From Pseudomonadota bacterium (GTDB lineage Bacteria > Pseudomonadota > Gammaproteobacteria > Steroidobacterales > Steroidobacteraceae), in contig JAFAGC010000052.1 of the NCBI GenBank assembly GCA_023423065.1, positions 1 through 44,338 of the forward strand: DNA of 44,338 nucleotides, in the 5' to 3' direction. The notes under the pieces were generated by a model. That model was not told where the DNA came from. It saw only the letters and a program-made list of their open reading frames with translations, and made no database searches. The translations under genes and the position numbers were made by a program. The stretch's first letter is position 1. Every line of letters begins with the position of its first letter. Shown here one piece after another: positions 23,774-31,622 of this stretch.

Positions 23774-24726
23774 GCGCCCAGCCAGTCCCGGGGTTTGAGA
23801 TAGTCCGCGAGCCTTGCTTCCGGCGATCCCGGCTCCGGACGGTAGTCGTAGCGCCATTCCGCGCGCGGCGGCAGCGACATCAGCAGCGATTCGGTGCGCG
23901 CCTGGGACTGCAGGCCGAAGCGCGTGCCCCGGTCGAAGGCCAGGTTGAACTCGACGTAGCGGCCGCGGCGCAGGCGCTGGAACTCCCGCTCGCGCTCACC
24001 GAACGGGGTCGCCGCCCGCGAGCGCACGATCCGGCCGAAGGCATCCAGATAGGTGTCGCCGATGCGCCGGATGAGCGCGAAACAATGCTCGAAACTGCCG
24101 CCGATCTCCGGCGTGTGCTCGTTGAGGTCGTCCGCGAACAGGCCGCCGATGCCGCGCGTCTCGCCGCGGTGCGGCAGGTAGAAATACCGATCGCAGGTTT
24201 CCTTGAGCAGCGGATAGACGCGCGGACCGGCCGGCTCGCAGGCGGCCCGGGCGGCCTCGTGCCAGGCGCGCGCGTCCTCGTCGAATGGATAGACGGGTGT
24301 CAGGTCGAAGCCGCCGCCGAACCACCAGGTCTCGCCGCCGCGCGCGGTGAACAGGCGCACGTTGGCGTGCGAGGTCGGCGCATACGGATTCACGGGGTGC
24401 ACGACGACGCTCGTCCCCATCGCGCGGAACGGCTGACCCGCGAGCTCCGTGTGCCGTTCGCTCGCCGCGGCCGGCAGCTTCGCGCCCGTGACATCGCTGA
24501 ATGCAACGCCCGCGCGATCGAAGGTCGCGCCGTTCTCGATGAGCGAAAGTCGTCCGTTGCCGCTCAGCGGCTCGCCGGCCGGTCGCTGCCACTCGTCGCG
24601 GCGTTGCGCGCTCGCGGGATCGAGCGACTGCCAGGCGTCGGACAGCCGCGTGTGCAGCCCGGTGAAGTAGTCGCGCGCCGCCTCGATTTCGGCCGCGCCG
24701 ATGGGCGTGAGTCGCGGCGCGCTCAC
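23770..24726 (-). CDS. hemF: oxygen-dependent coproporphyrinogen III oxidase
   Basis: A 318-residue cytoplasmic enzyme that converts coproporphyrinogen III to protoporphyrinogen IX using O2. The signature NPYAPTSHANVRLF, the block WWFGGGFDLTPVYP and FNLAFDRGTRFGL are diagnostic. The start is GTG 24726, overlapping the response-regulator stop by 4 bp (GTGA). Use of HemF shows that heme can be made aerobically; an anaerobic HemN, if any, is outside the window. Confidence 0.95.
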   Translation of the reverse strand: MSAPRLTPIGAAEIEAARDYFTGLHTRLSDAWQSLDPASAQRRDEWQRPAGEPLSGNGRLSLIENGATFDRAGVAFSDVTGAKLPAAASERHTELAGQPFRAMGTSVVVHPVNPYAPTSHANVRLFTARGGETWWFGGGFDLTPVYPFDEDARAWHEAARAACEPAGPRVYPLLKETCDRYFYLPHRGETRGIGGLFADDLNEHTPEIGGSFEHCFALIRRIGDTYLDAFGRIVRSRAATPFGEREREFQRLRRGRYVEFNLAFDRGTRFGLQSQARTESLLMSLPPRAEWRYDYRPEPGSPEARLADYLKPRDWLGA

Positions 24727-25415
24727 GATGCGCTCCTGAACAGGTACCCGCGTCCGCGCAACGTGACGATGTGCACCGGATTCTCGGGATCCGGCTCGAA
24801 CAGCTTGCGTAACCGCATGATGAAATTGTCGACGGTGCGGTCGGTGGGGAACTGGTCCATGCCCCACACTTCCTCGAGCAGGTCGGTGCGCGTGAGCGCG
24901 CGGTTCTCGTTCGCCGAGAACACTTCCATCAGCCGCAGCTCCTTGTCCGACAGCGAGACCTCGCCTTCGTTCGTCATGGCCTGGCCGGTATCGAAGCGCA
25001 CCCAATACGAGGCGAACGCCAGCCGCGGCGGGGCGCTCGCCGGCCGCCCGCTCGCACGGCGCAACAGCGCGCGCACGCGCGCCAGCAGCTCGTTGACGTC
25101 GAAGGGCTTGGGTAGATAGTCGTCGGCGCCCGCATCGAGTCCGCGCACCTTCGACGTGGTGTCGTTGCGCGCCGTGAGCATCATGATCGGCGCGGTGACG
25201 CCGAGGTCGCGCGCGTAACGCGTGAGTGCGAATCCGTCGCCCCCGGGCAGCATGACGTCGAGGATCGCGAGTTCGTAGGCGCCCTTGGCGAGCAGTTCCT
25301 TGCCCGTCGCGAAATCCTCGGCCGTGACGATCTCGTATCCCGCGTGCCGCAGGTTCACCGCGACCAGCTCGCGCACCAGGCGCTCGTCCTCGACGATGGC
25401 GATGCGGTCAGCCAT
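24723..25415 (-). CDS. OmpR/PhoB-type response regulator in the heme operon
   Basis: A 230-residue regulator. The receiver has the acidic pair in IVEDE, phosphoacceptor Asp53 in LAILDVMLPG, Thr in MMLTARND and Lys in YLPKPF. The winged-helix output domain shows SDKELRLMEVF, RTVDNFIMRLRKLFE and IVTLRGRGYLF. It overlaps its kinase by 8 bp upstream and hemF by 4 bp downstream, so its expression is tied to heme biosynthesis genes. Targets are unknown; the hemE/hemD divergent promoter is an obvious candidate. Confidence 0.92.
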   Translation of the reverse strand: MADRIAIVEDERLVRELVAVNLRHAGYEIVTAEDFATGKELLAKGAYELAILDVMLPGGDGFALTRYARDLGVTAPIMMLTARNDTTSKVRGLDAGADDYLPKPFDVNELLARVRALLRRASGRPASAPPRLAFASYWVRFDTGQAMTNEGEVSLSDKELRLMEVFSANENRALTRTDLLEEVWGMDQFPTDRTVDNFIMRLRKLFEPDPENPVHIVTLRGRGYLFRSAS

Positions 25416-26415
25416 GCGCGGCTTCCTGTGGCGCGAGGCCCAGCGTGACCGTGAAGATGGCCCCGAGGCCCGGACCCGCGCTGAATGCCTTGATATCGCC
25501 GCCCATGCGCCGCGCGAGCTGCCGCGCGATCGCGAGACCCAGTCCCGCGCCGTGGGTCACGCCATCGCCGCTGCCGCGATTGTGAAGATCGAACAACTTC
25601 TCGGCGCTTTCGGGTGGAAAGCCGCGGCCGCGATCGCTGATCTCGAGATGCCAATGCCCGGCGCGCACCGCGGCCGAGAGCTGCACCTTGCCGCCCCCGT
25701 ACTTGTGCGCGTTGTCGAGGAGGTTTTCGAGAATGACGCGCAGCCCGTCCTTGTCGGCCATGACCTGCACCGGATCGACGGGCACGACCTCGACGTCGGA
25801 GATGCGCGACGTGCGCGCGCGATGTTCCAGCAAGTCCGCGACGAACTGCGCGACATCCACGCGCTGGACGCCTTCGCGCGGATCGCGCGACATGGCGCGC
25901 TGGTACGCGAGGATCGTCTCCGCGAGGTGCTCCAGGCGATCGCATTCGTGCTGCCCGAGCTGGATCAGCTCGGCGCGTTGCGCGTCGGGAATGCTGCCGA
26001 TGGCGAGGCTCTGCAGGAGGCCCTTCACACCCGCGACCGGCGTCTTGAACTCATGGCTCGTGAACTGCAGCAGCTTCTCCATGTCTTCGCGCTGCTGCTT
26101 GCGCCGCTGCGCCAGCACGAACAGCACCACCAGGCTGCCCGAGAGCAGCAACGCGAGCAGCGTCGATTCGCCGACCAGCATGACGTTCAGGCGGTCGCGA
26201 TGTTCGACGATCGCGCGTTCGCGTTCCGCCACTTCCGGCGCGGACAAATGCGTCTCGGTCGCGAGCAGCGCGAGCTCGAGCGACTCGATGTTGTTCATCG
26301 CGCCGCGCAGCAGGATGGTCCACCAGACCACGAGCGAGGCGGTGAGCAGCATCGTCACGGCGAGCACGATCAGCTCGACACGTTCCGAGAACCATTGGCG
26401 GAAATTCGGACTCAT
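25408..26415 (-). CDS. membrane sensor histidine kinase in the heme operon
   Basis: A 335-residue kinase with two membrane helices (about 13-36 and 79-102) enclosing only about 42 periplasmic residues, rich in Glu/Arg (about 55-75). The HisKA box has phosphoacceptor His121 (FTSHEFKTPVAG), followed by N box NLLDNAHKYGG, G1 DRGRGFPPES and G2 GAGLGLAIARQL. The short external loop has no room for a large ligand domain, so it may sense within the membrane or through a partner. It overlaps hemL by 4 bp (ATGA) and the regulator by 8 bp. Confidence 0.9.
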   Translation of the reverse strand: MSPNFRQWFSERVELIVLAVTMLLTASLVVWWTILLRGAMNNIESLELALLATETHLSAPEVAERERAIVEHRDRLNVMLVGESTLLALLLSGSLVVLFVLAQRRKQQREDMEKLLQFTSHEFKTPVAGVKGLLQSLAIGSIPDAQRAELIQLGQHECDRLEHLAETILAYQRAMSRDPREGVQRVDVAQFVADLLEHRARTSRISDVEVVPVDPVQVMADKDGLRVILENLLDNAHKYGGGKVQLSAAVRAGHWHLEISDRGRGFPPESAEKLFDLHNRGSGDGVTHGAGLGLAIARQLARRMGGDIKAFSAGPGLGAIFTVTLGLAPQEAAHG

Positions 26416-27752
26416 CCGTCCTTGTCGGCGGTCATCAGCACTTCGAGCAGTTTATCGATATCGGCGGTGGTGTGAGCCGCGGAAAGGAAGCAGACCTCGT
26501 ATGCCGACGGTGGCAGGTAGACCCCGCGCGCCAGCCAGCCGCGATAACGTCCATGGTATTCCTGGATCGCGGCCTGAGAGATCGAGGCAGCCGCGACCGG
26601 CAGCGGGGAATTCACGTCGAAATACGGCCACACGATGGGACCCACGCGCGGCAGCCGTGCCTGGCCCTTGAGCGCGTGCCTTGCGTACGCGGCATCCAGG
26701 TGCTGGCCTAACATCTCGATGTGCCGGTAGGCCGGGCCCTCCGCGAGTTCGGTGAGGGTCGCGATGCCGGCCGCGAGGCACACCGGGTTGCCGGCCATCG
26801 TGCCCGCCTGGTAGACAGGCCCGAGCGGCGCGAGCTGCTGCAGCAGTTCGCGGCGGCCCAGCACCGCGGCGACGGGCATGCCGCCGCCGACGATCTTGCC
26901 GAGCGTCGTGAGGTCGGGCTCGATGCCGACCACCTTGTCGTAACCGTGGTATCCGAACCGGAAGCCGGTGATGACCTCGTCGAAAATGAGCACCGTGCCG
27001 TGCGCGCGCGTGAGCTCGCGCAGCTTCGCGAGGTACTCGCGCGACTGCACGAGCAGGCCGTTGTTGGCCGGCACCGGCTCGATGATCGCGGCCGCGATGT
27101 CACTGCCCTGCTCGCGGAAGGCCTGCTCGAGCGCGGCGACGTCGCCGAGCGGGATCACGAGCGTGTCGGCCGCTACTTTCTCGGGCACACCCGCGCTGTC
27201 GGCGAGGCCCTGCGTGATCACGCCGCTGCCCGCCTTCACCATCAGGGAATCGACGTGGCCGTGGTAGCAGCCGTCGAACTTGAGGATGCGGCGCCGGCCG
27301 TTCGATGCGCGCGCAATGCGCACCGCGGTGGCGACCGCCTCGGTGCCGCTCACGACGAAGCGCACGAGCTGTGCATACGGATAGGCCGCGAGCACCCGCT
27401 CGGCGAGCTCGCCCTCGCCGCGATGCGCGGTACCGAACGCGAGACCGTCGGTCACCGCGCGTTGCACGGCTTCGATCACGCGCGGATGAGCGTGTCCGAG
27501 GATCAGCGGACCCCAGGCCATGCAGAAATCGAGATAGCGGTTGCCGTCCTCGTCGACGGCGTGTGCCCCGCGCGCTTCCTTGAAGAACACGGGCGTTCCG
27601 CCGACCTTGCGGAAGGCGCGCACCGGGCTCGAGACGCCCGCGGGAATCAGCTTCTCAGCGCGCGAGTACAGCTCGGCAGAGTGCGCGAGCGTCGGGCTCC
27701 GAGAGCTCGACTGGCTTGCAGCCGGCGACGGCTGCCCGGATGAATGAGTCAC
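26412..27752 (-). CDS. hemL: glutamate-1-semialdehyde 2,1-aminomutase
   Basis: A 446-residue PLP enzyme that makes 5-aminolevulinate from glutamate-1-semialdehyde, second step of the C5 pathway. Homology starts at AELYSRAEKLIPAGVSSPVR (about residue 25). Other marks are DFCMAWGPLILGHAHP, VVSGTEAVATAVRIAR, KFDGCYHGHVDSLMVKAG and the PLP Lys in TTLGKIVGGGMPVAAVLG. The only start before the conserved region is GTG 27752, with AGAGGA 8 bp upstream. That start overlaps the 3' end of hemC by 98 bp in another frame, giving a divergent 25-residue Ser-rich N-terminus. Confidence 0.94.
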   Translation of the reverse strand: MTHSSGQPSPAASQSSSRSPTLAHSAELYSRAEKLIPAGVSSPVRAFRKVGGTPVFFKEARGAHAVDEDGNRYLDFCMAWGPLILGHAHPRVIEAVQRAVTDGLAFGTAHRGEGELAERVLAAYPYAQLVRFVVSGTEAVATAVRIARASNGRRRILKFDGCYHGHVDSLMVKAGSGVITQGLADSAGVPEKVAADTLVIPLGDVAALEQAFREQGSDIAAAIIEPVPANNGLLVQSREYLAKLRELTRAHGTVLIFDEVITGFRFGYHGYDKVVGIEPDLTTLGKIVGGGMPVAAVLGRRELLQQLAPLGPVYQAGTMAGNPVCLAAGIATLTELAEGPAYRHIEMLGQHLDAAYARHALKGQARLPRVGPIVWPYFDVNSPLPVAAASISQAAIQEYHGRYRGWLARGVYLPPSAYEVCFLSAAHTTADIDKLLEVLMTADKDG

Positions 27753-28623
27753 GTTGTGAGTCCTCTGCAAAATTCGGCGGTAGTTCGATGGTGCGCGCGT
27801 TCCAGCCGCGCCCGGTGGCGATACCCAGGTGCGCGCGGCCGTCGACGACGTAACAGCCGAAGGGCGTGGAGCAGCCACCTTCGATGACGCGCAGGAATTC
27901 ACGCTCCCAGCGCGTCGCGAGATGGCAGGCGGGATCGGTGAGCGACCCGGCCTGCGCGGCGATGTCGGCGTCGTCGGCGCGGCATTGCGCGGCGAGCGCG
28001 CCCTGGCCCGGCGCCGGCACCCACCATTCGGGAGCGAGCTCGATCACGACGAAGGCCGAAAGATCCAGTTTCAGCCGGCTCAGCCCCGCGGCCGCGAGAA
28101 TGATCGCGTCGACGCCGTTCTGCTCGGAGAGCTTGCGCACGCGGGTCGGCACGTTGCCGCGCAGCGGCACCGCCTTCGCCTGCGGCGCGAACCGCGAGAT
28201 CAACGCGCCACGGCGCAGCGACGACGCGCCGACGCGCGTACCGGGCACGAGCGGCAGGATTCCATCGCCGCGCGGCTCGTGGAATTCGCGACGGATCAGC
28301 AGCCAGTCGGCCACGTTCGCGCGCGGCAGGACGGTGAAGTTTGCGAGACCGGCCGGCGCGGCGGTCGGCAGATCCTTGAGCGAATGCACGACGAGATCGA
28401 TGCGCTTGTCGAGCAGCGAGATCTCCAGCTCCTTGGTGAAGAAGCCCTTCTCGACGCTGCCCGCGAGGTACGGCGACTGGTCGACGTCGCCGCGCGTCGT
28501 GACGACCGTGATGTCCGAGTTCCAGTTGGCTTCGGGTGACGCCTCTCGCAGCGCCGCGAGCACCGTGCGGGACTGCCACAGCGCGAGATCGCTCCCACGG
28601 CTGCCGATGGCGCGCGCGCTCAT
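27655..28623 (-). CDS. hemC: porphobilinogen deaminase (hydroxymethylbilane synthase)
   Basis: A 322-residue enzyme that joins four porphobilinogens into hydroxymethylbilane. Landmarks are GSRGSDLALWQS, VEKGFFTKELE, VVHSLKDLPT, GASSLRRGAL, VPLRGNVPTRVRKL, and EGGCSTPFG with the Cys that carries the dipyrromethane cofactor. Its ATG overlaps the hemA stop by 4 bp. The last about 30 codons are also read in another frame as the start of hemL. Confidence 0.95.
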   Translation of the reverse strand: MSARAIGSRGSDLALWQSRTVLAALREASPEANWNSDITVVTTRGDVDQSPYLAGSVEKGFFTKELEISLLDKRIDLVVHSLKDLPTAAPAGLANFTVLPRANVADWLLIRREFHEPRGDGILPLVPGTRVGASSLRRGALISRFAPQAKAVPLRGNVPTRVRKLSEQNGVDAIILAAAGLSRLKLDLSAFVVIELAPEWWVPAPGQGALAAQCRADDADIAAQAGSLTDPACHLATRWEREFLRVIEGGCSTPFGCYVVDGRAHLGIATGRGWNARTIELPPNFAEDSQRDSFIRAAVAGCKPVELSEPDARALCRAVLAR

Positions 28624-29693
28624 TGCGTCTCCTTCGCGGCACGGATGAACTCGTGCAGCATCGCGTTCATCTCGGAAGTGAGCTTGCGCGCGCGCTGCGG
28701 CGGCAGGCCTTCCAGAAGCGCCGGTAGTTTGTTCTGCATGAACTCGGTGCGCATCGCGGTCATCGCGGCCAGCGTGTCACGCGGCGGCGGCGCGAGCAGC
28801 GCCTGGCAGACCCGCTCGGCGCTGGCCGCGCATTCGGCGTCGAGCGCGGCGTATTGCTCCTCGGGCAACACGGCGCCGTGCGCATCGAGCAATTCGTCGA
28901 GCGCGGTGAGCCGCCAGCCCGGCGCGGACACGATTTGCAGCGGACTGCCGAGATCGAAGACCTGCCGGTCGTTTCCGGGCGGCAGCGCGAGCCACGCGCA
29001 AGGCGCGCCCGAGCACACGATCACCGTGTGCGCGCGCTGCACGGCGCCTTCGAAGGCCCGCATGCTCGCGCGATTGAAACTTTCTACCGCGGTGAATCCC
29101 GCGTCCGACAGCGCACGCAACATCGCGCGGCCGATTTCACCGAGGCCGAACACCGCGATCGGCGCGCCGCGCGGCACGGCATCGAGCCGCTGCACGACCA
29201 GCGCCTGTACGCCGCCCGTGCGCCCCTGCGGCAGGATGCGCCGCGCGCGATTCAGCATCTCGCCGACGCCGCGCCAGACCACGTGGAGGTTCCGGCACAT
29301 CGTCGCGGCCTCGTGCGCGCGCTCGAACGAGCGCAGCACCTGGTTGCCGATGGCGTGTTCGCCCTGCGCGACCGAATCGAGTCCCGCGGCTACGCGCAGC
29401 AGCCCACCGACCGCCGCGGCACCGTGACGAGAACGCGGCCTCAGGCCGTCCGGGTTCCCTTCCGCGCCGATGAGCGCCGCGCTGAACAGCTCCGCCGCCC
29501 ATGCCGGCCGCGGCGACGCGAGCAGCCACTCGACGCGCGCGCAGCTTTCGATGCGCACGACACCGGTGATCTCGCCCGCCGCGAGGAGTTGCCGCGAGGG
29601 CCCGTCCTTGCCGAGGTCGAATGCGGCGAGCGCGGCGCGCACCGCGGAGGGCGCCTCGCGATAACTCATGCCGACCAGGGCCAGGGGAATCAT
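28620..29693 (-). CDS. hemA: divergent glutamyl-tRNA reductase
   Basis: A 357-residue protein, shorter than the usual 410-450. It reduces glutamyl-tRNA(Glu) to glutamate-1-semialdehyde with NADPH. The catalytic Cys appears as Cys51 in RIESCARVEWLL (usually STCNRTE). The second conserved block is AAGLDSVAQGEHAIGNQVLR and the NADPH loop is VFGLGEIGRAML. The substrate and dimer regions are clearly diverged, but position next to hemC and hemL supports the call. ATG 29693 starts 20 bp after hemE. It is the likely control point for heme flux. Confidence 0.85.
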   Translation of the reverse strand: MIPLALVGMSYREAPSAVRAALAAFDLGKDGPSRQLLAAGEITGVVRIESCARVEWLLASPRPAWAAELFSAALIGAEGNPDGLRPRSRHGAAAVGGLLRVAAGLDSVAQGEHAIGNQVLRSFERAHEAATMCRNLHVVWRGVGEMLNRARRILPQGRTGGVQALVVQRLDAVPRGAPIAVFGLGEIGRAMLRALSDAGFTAVESFNRASMRAFEGAVQRAHTVIVCSGAPCAWLALPPGNDRQVFDLGSPLQIVSAPGWRLTALDELLDAHGAVLPEEQYAALDAECAASAERVCQALLAPPPRDTLAAMTAMRTEFMQNKLPALLEGLPPQRARKLTSEMNAMLHEFIRAAKETQ

Positions 29694-29713
29694 GATCGCT
29701 GCCTTGCGATTCC

Positions 29714-30748
29714 TTAAGCGAATTCCGCCGCGGTATCGACCAGCGCCGCCACCGTTTCGGGCGGCGTGCCCGGCAGGATGCCGTGGCCGAGGTTGAGGAT
29801 GCAGCGACGACCGCCGGTCGTGCGTTTCATCGTTTCGAGCAGTCGACGGGTGCGCGCGCGAATCACGTCCGCGCTGCCTAACAACAATACGGGATCGATG
29901 TTTCCCTGCAGCACGTGATCCGGATACATCTTGCGCGCGACGTCCCACTCCGTGCGCCAGTCGAGCGAGAAGCCGGTGACGCCGCTCTCGCCGAGCAGCG
30001 GCAACAGGTGATGCCCACCGCGCACGAACAACAGGGTCGGCACCTTGCGGGCATTGAGTTTCGCGGTGATGCGTTGCAAGGCCGGCAGCGCGAAGTCGCG
30101 GTATTCGTCGGGCGCGAGCAGACCACCCCACGAGTCGAACAGCTGCACCGCATCCGCGCCCGCATCGACCTGCGCGAGCAGCAGGTCCGCGACGATGTCG
30201 GCGATCGTGGAGAGCGCGCGCGTCGCGAGCGCGGGGTCGCGATGCATGAGCGTGCGCGCTTCGCGGAAATCCTCGCTGCCGCCGCCTTCGACGCAATATG
30301 CGAACAGCGTGAACGGGGCGCCGGCGAAGCCGAGGATCCCGTAACGGTCGTTCAGCGTCTGCTTGAGGTGCGCGACCGCGCGCGGCAGGTAGGCGATGCG
30401 ATCGAGCACGCCGTCCGTCTGCCAGGCATCGAAATCCGCGCCGCTGCGCAGCGGCCGCGCGATGCGTGGGCCCTCGCCGGGACCGAAGCTCACCCCTAGT
30501 CCCATCGCCAGCGGGACGACGAGGATGTCGGAGAACACGATGGCCGCGTCGAGCTTGTAGCGATCCAGCGGCTCGAGCGCCGCCCGGGTGGAAAGCTCGG
30601 GGTTCTGGCACACGTCCCAGAAGCTGTGTTCGGCGCGCAGGGCGCGATAACCCGGCAGGTAACGGCCGGCCTGACGCATGAGCCAGACGGGGGGACGGTC
30701 GAGCGCGTCACCGCGCAGCGCCGCCAGGAATCGCGCACGCGACTGCAT
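29714..30748 (-). CDS. hemE: uroporphyrinogen decarboxylase
   Basis: A 344-residue enzyme that decarboxylates uroporphyrinogen III to coproporphyrinogen III. The N-terminal signature PVWLMRQAGRYLPGYRALR, the strand VFSDILVVPLAMG with its catalytic Asp, GFAGAPFTLFAYCVEGGGS, FDSWGGLL and LNLGHGILPGTPPE are all present. I chose ATG 30748, which begins the family-typical QSRARFLAALRG; longer starts add unrelated residues. It is first in the minus-strand heme operon and divergent from hemD. Confidence 0.95.
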   Translation of the reverse strand: MQSRARFLAALRGDALDRPPVWLMRQAGRYLPGYRALRAEHSFWDVCQNPELSTRAALEPLDRYKLDAAIVFSDILVVPLAMGLGVSFGPGEGPRIARPLRSGADFDAWQTDGVLDRIAYLPRAVAHLKQTLNDRYGILGFAGAPFTLFAYCVEGGGSEDFREARTLMHRDPALATRALSTIADIVADLLLAQVDAGADAVQLFDSWGGLLAPDEYRDFALPALQRITAKLNARKVPTLLFVRGGHHLLPLLGESGVTGFSLDWRTEWDVARKMYPDHVLQGNIDPVLLLGSADVIRARTRRLLETMKRTTGGRRCILNLGHGILPGTPPETVAALVDTAAEFA

Positions 30749-30873
30749 GGGAAGCCAAACTCCAATGGAATCAGTGGATAGCGTACGCCCGGAGGCCGCG
30801 TTATCTGTCACAGCTGTGTCACGGCGGACCCTCATCGGGCGCGCCGCGGCTAACATCCGCGGCGGAGCCTGCC
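30749..30873. promoter_or_regulatory. divergent hemE / hemD control region with CACAGCTGTG palindrome
   Basis: A 125-bp spacer. It contains the perfect palindrome CACAGCTGTG (30809-30818) flanked by two direct copies of TGTCAC (30806-30811 and 30817-30822), 11 bp apart. This is a candidate binding site for the operon-encoded OmpR-type regulator, which would typically bind direct repeats one helical turn apart. GGAG at 30863 precedes the hemD TTG start. No clear -35/-10 pair was identified. Confidence 0.45.
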
Positions 30874-31620
30874 TTGCCGTACACCTGGATCATCACGAAA
30901 TCGCAACCGCACGCCGACAGCGCCGTCATCCAGCTGCGGCGCCAGGGATTCGCCGCGCTTGCGATTCCCTGCATCGAGCACCAGTGGCACGACTGGCCGG
31001 AGCTGCTCCGGATCGGCGCCGCGGGTCCCGCGTTGCTGTTCGTCACGAGCCGCGCGGCGGCCGCGCGTGTCGAAGTGCCGCAGGGAACCTTCGTGGCCGC
31101 GATCGCGCCCACGACATCGGCGACGCTCGAGGCCCGCGGCATCCGCGTCGCGCTCACGGCGCATGGCGGCGTGCGTGATCTCGCGCGCGCGGTGGTCGAT
31201 TCGAAGGCGGTCGCGTCGGGCAGCGATCTGTTCTACCCGACCAGCGACGCCGCGCTGCGCCAGCCGGAACACCTCGCCGCGGTCGCGATCCTCGGCGAGC
31301 GGCTGCGCGTGCACACGAAGGCTGTCTACTCGACCTCGGCGCCCGCGAATCTCGCGCAGGAATTCGCCGCGCTACGCGAGGGCGACCGCCCGCCGCCGGG
31401 TTACGCCTTCTGGAGTCCCTCGGCGATCGAGAACTTCGCCGCGGCGCGCGGCTTCGAACTACCGCCCGGCCCGGTGGTGCTGATCGGCGGCTCGACGATG
31501 CGCGCCTGGCAGGAATCGGCGCCACCGGCCTGGCGGCGCGCCTACAAACACGACGCCGAGACGCCGCTCGAATGGTCGCTGCGTTTCCTCGAGCGCGGCG
31601 CCGAGGCGCCGGGTAGTTAG
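30874..31620 (+). CDS. hemD: uroporphyrinogen-III synthase
   Basis: A 248-residue protein with the two-lobed HemD layout and weak but positioned conservation: N-terminal WIITKSQPHADSAVIQLRRQG, IEHQW, LLFVTSRAAAARV, IAPTTSATLEARGI, then the second lobe with FYPTSDAAL, AVYSTSAPANL and AFWSPSAIENFA. HemD cyclises hydroxymethylbilane to uroporphyrinogen III. Sequence identity in this family is always low, and the flanking heme genes carry much of the assignment. The start is TTG 30874 with GGAG 7 bp upstream. Confidence 0.8.
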   Translation: MPYTWIITKSQPHADSAVIQLRRQGFAALAIPCIEHQWHDWPELLRIGAAGPALLFVTSRAAAARVEVPQGTFVAAIAPTTSATLEARGIRVALTAHGGVRDLARAVVDSKAVASGSDLFYPTSDAALRQPEHLAAVAILGERLRVHTKAVYSTSAPANLAQEFAALREGDRPPPGYAFWSPSAIENFAAARGFELPPGPVVLIGGSTMRAWQESAPPAWRRAYKHDAETPLEWSLRFLERGAEAPGS

Positions 31621-31622
31621 TC

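Noticed and set aside
24727..25005. Extended N-terminus for hemF reaching back to 25005
   Set aside because: It is the shadow of the response regulator; GTG 24726 gives a normal HemF length and a 4-bp overlap.
29694..30611. Extended N-terminus for hemA reaching back to 30611
   Set aside because: The extra residues are Arg-rich shadow translation of hemE; conserved HemA sequence starts at ATG 29693.
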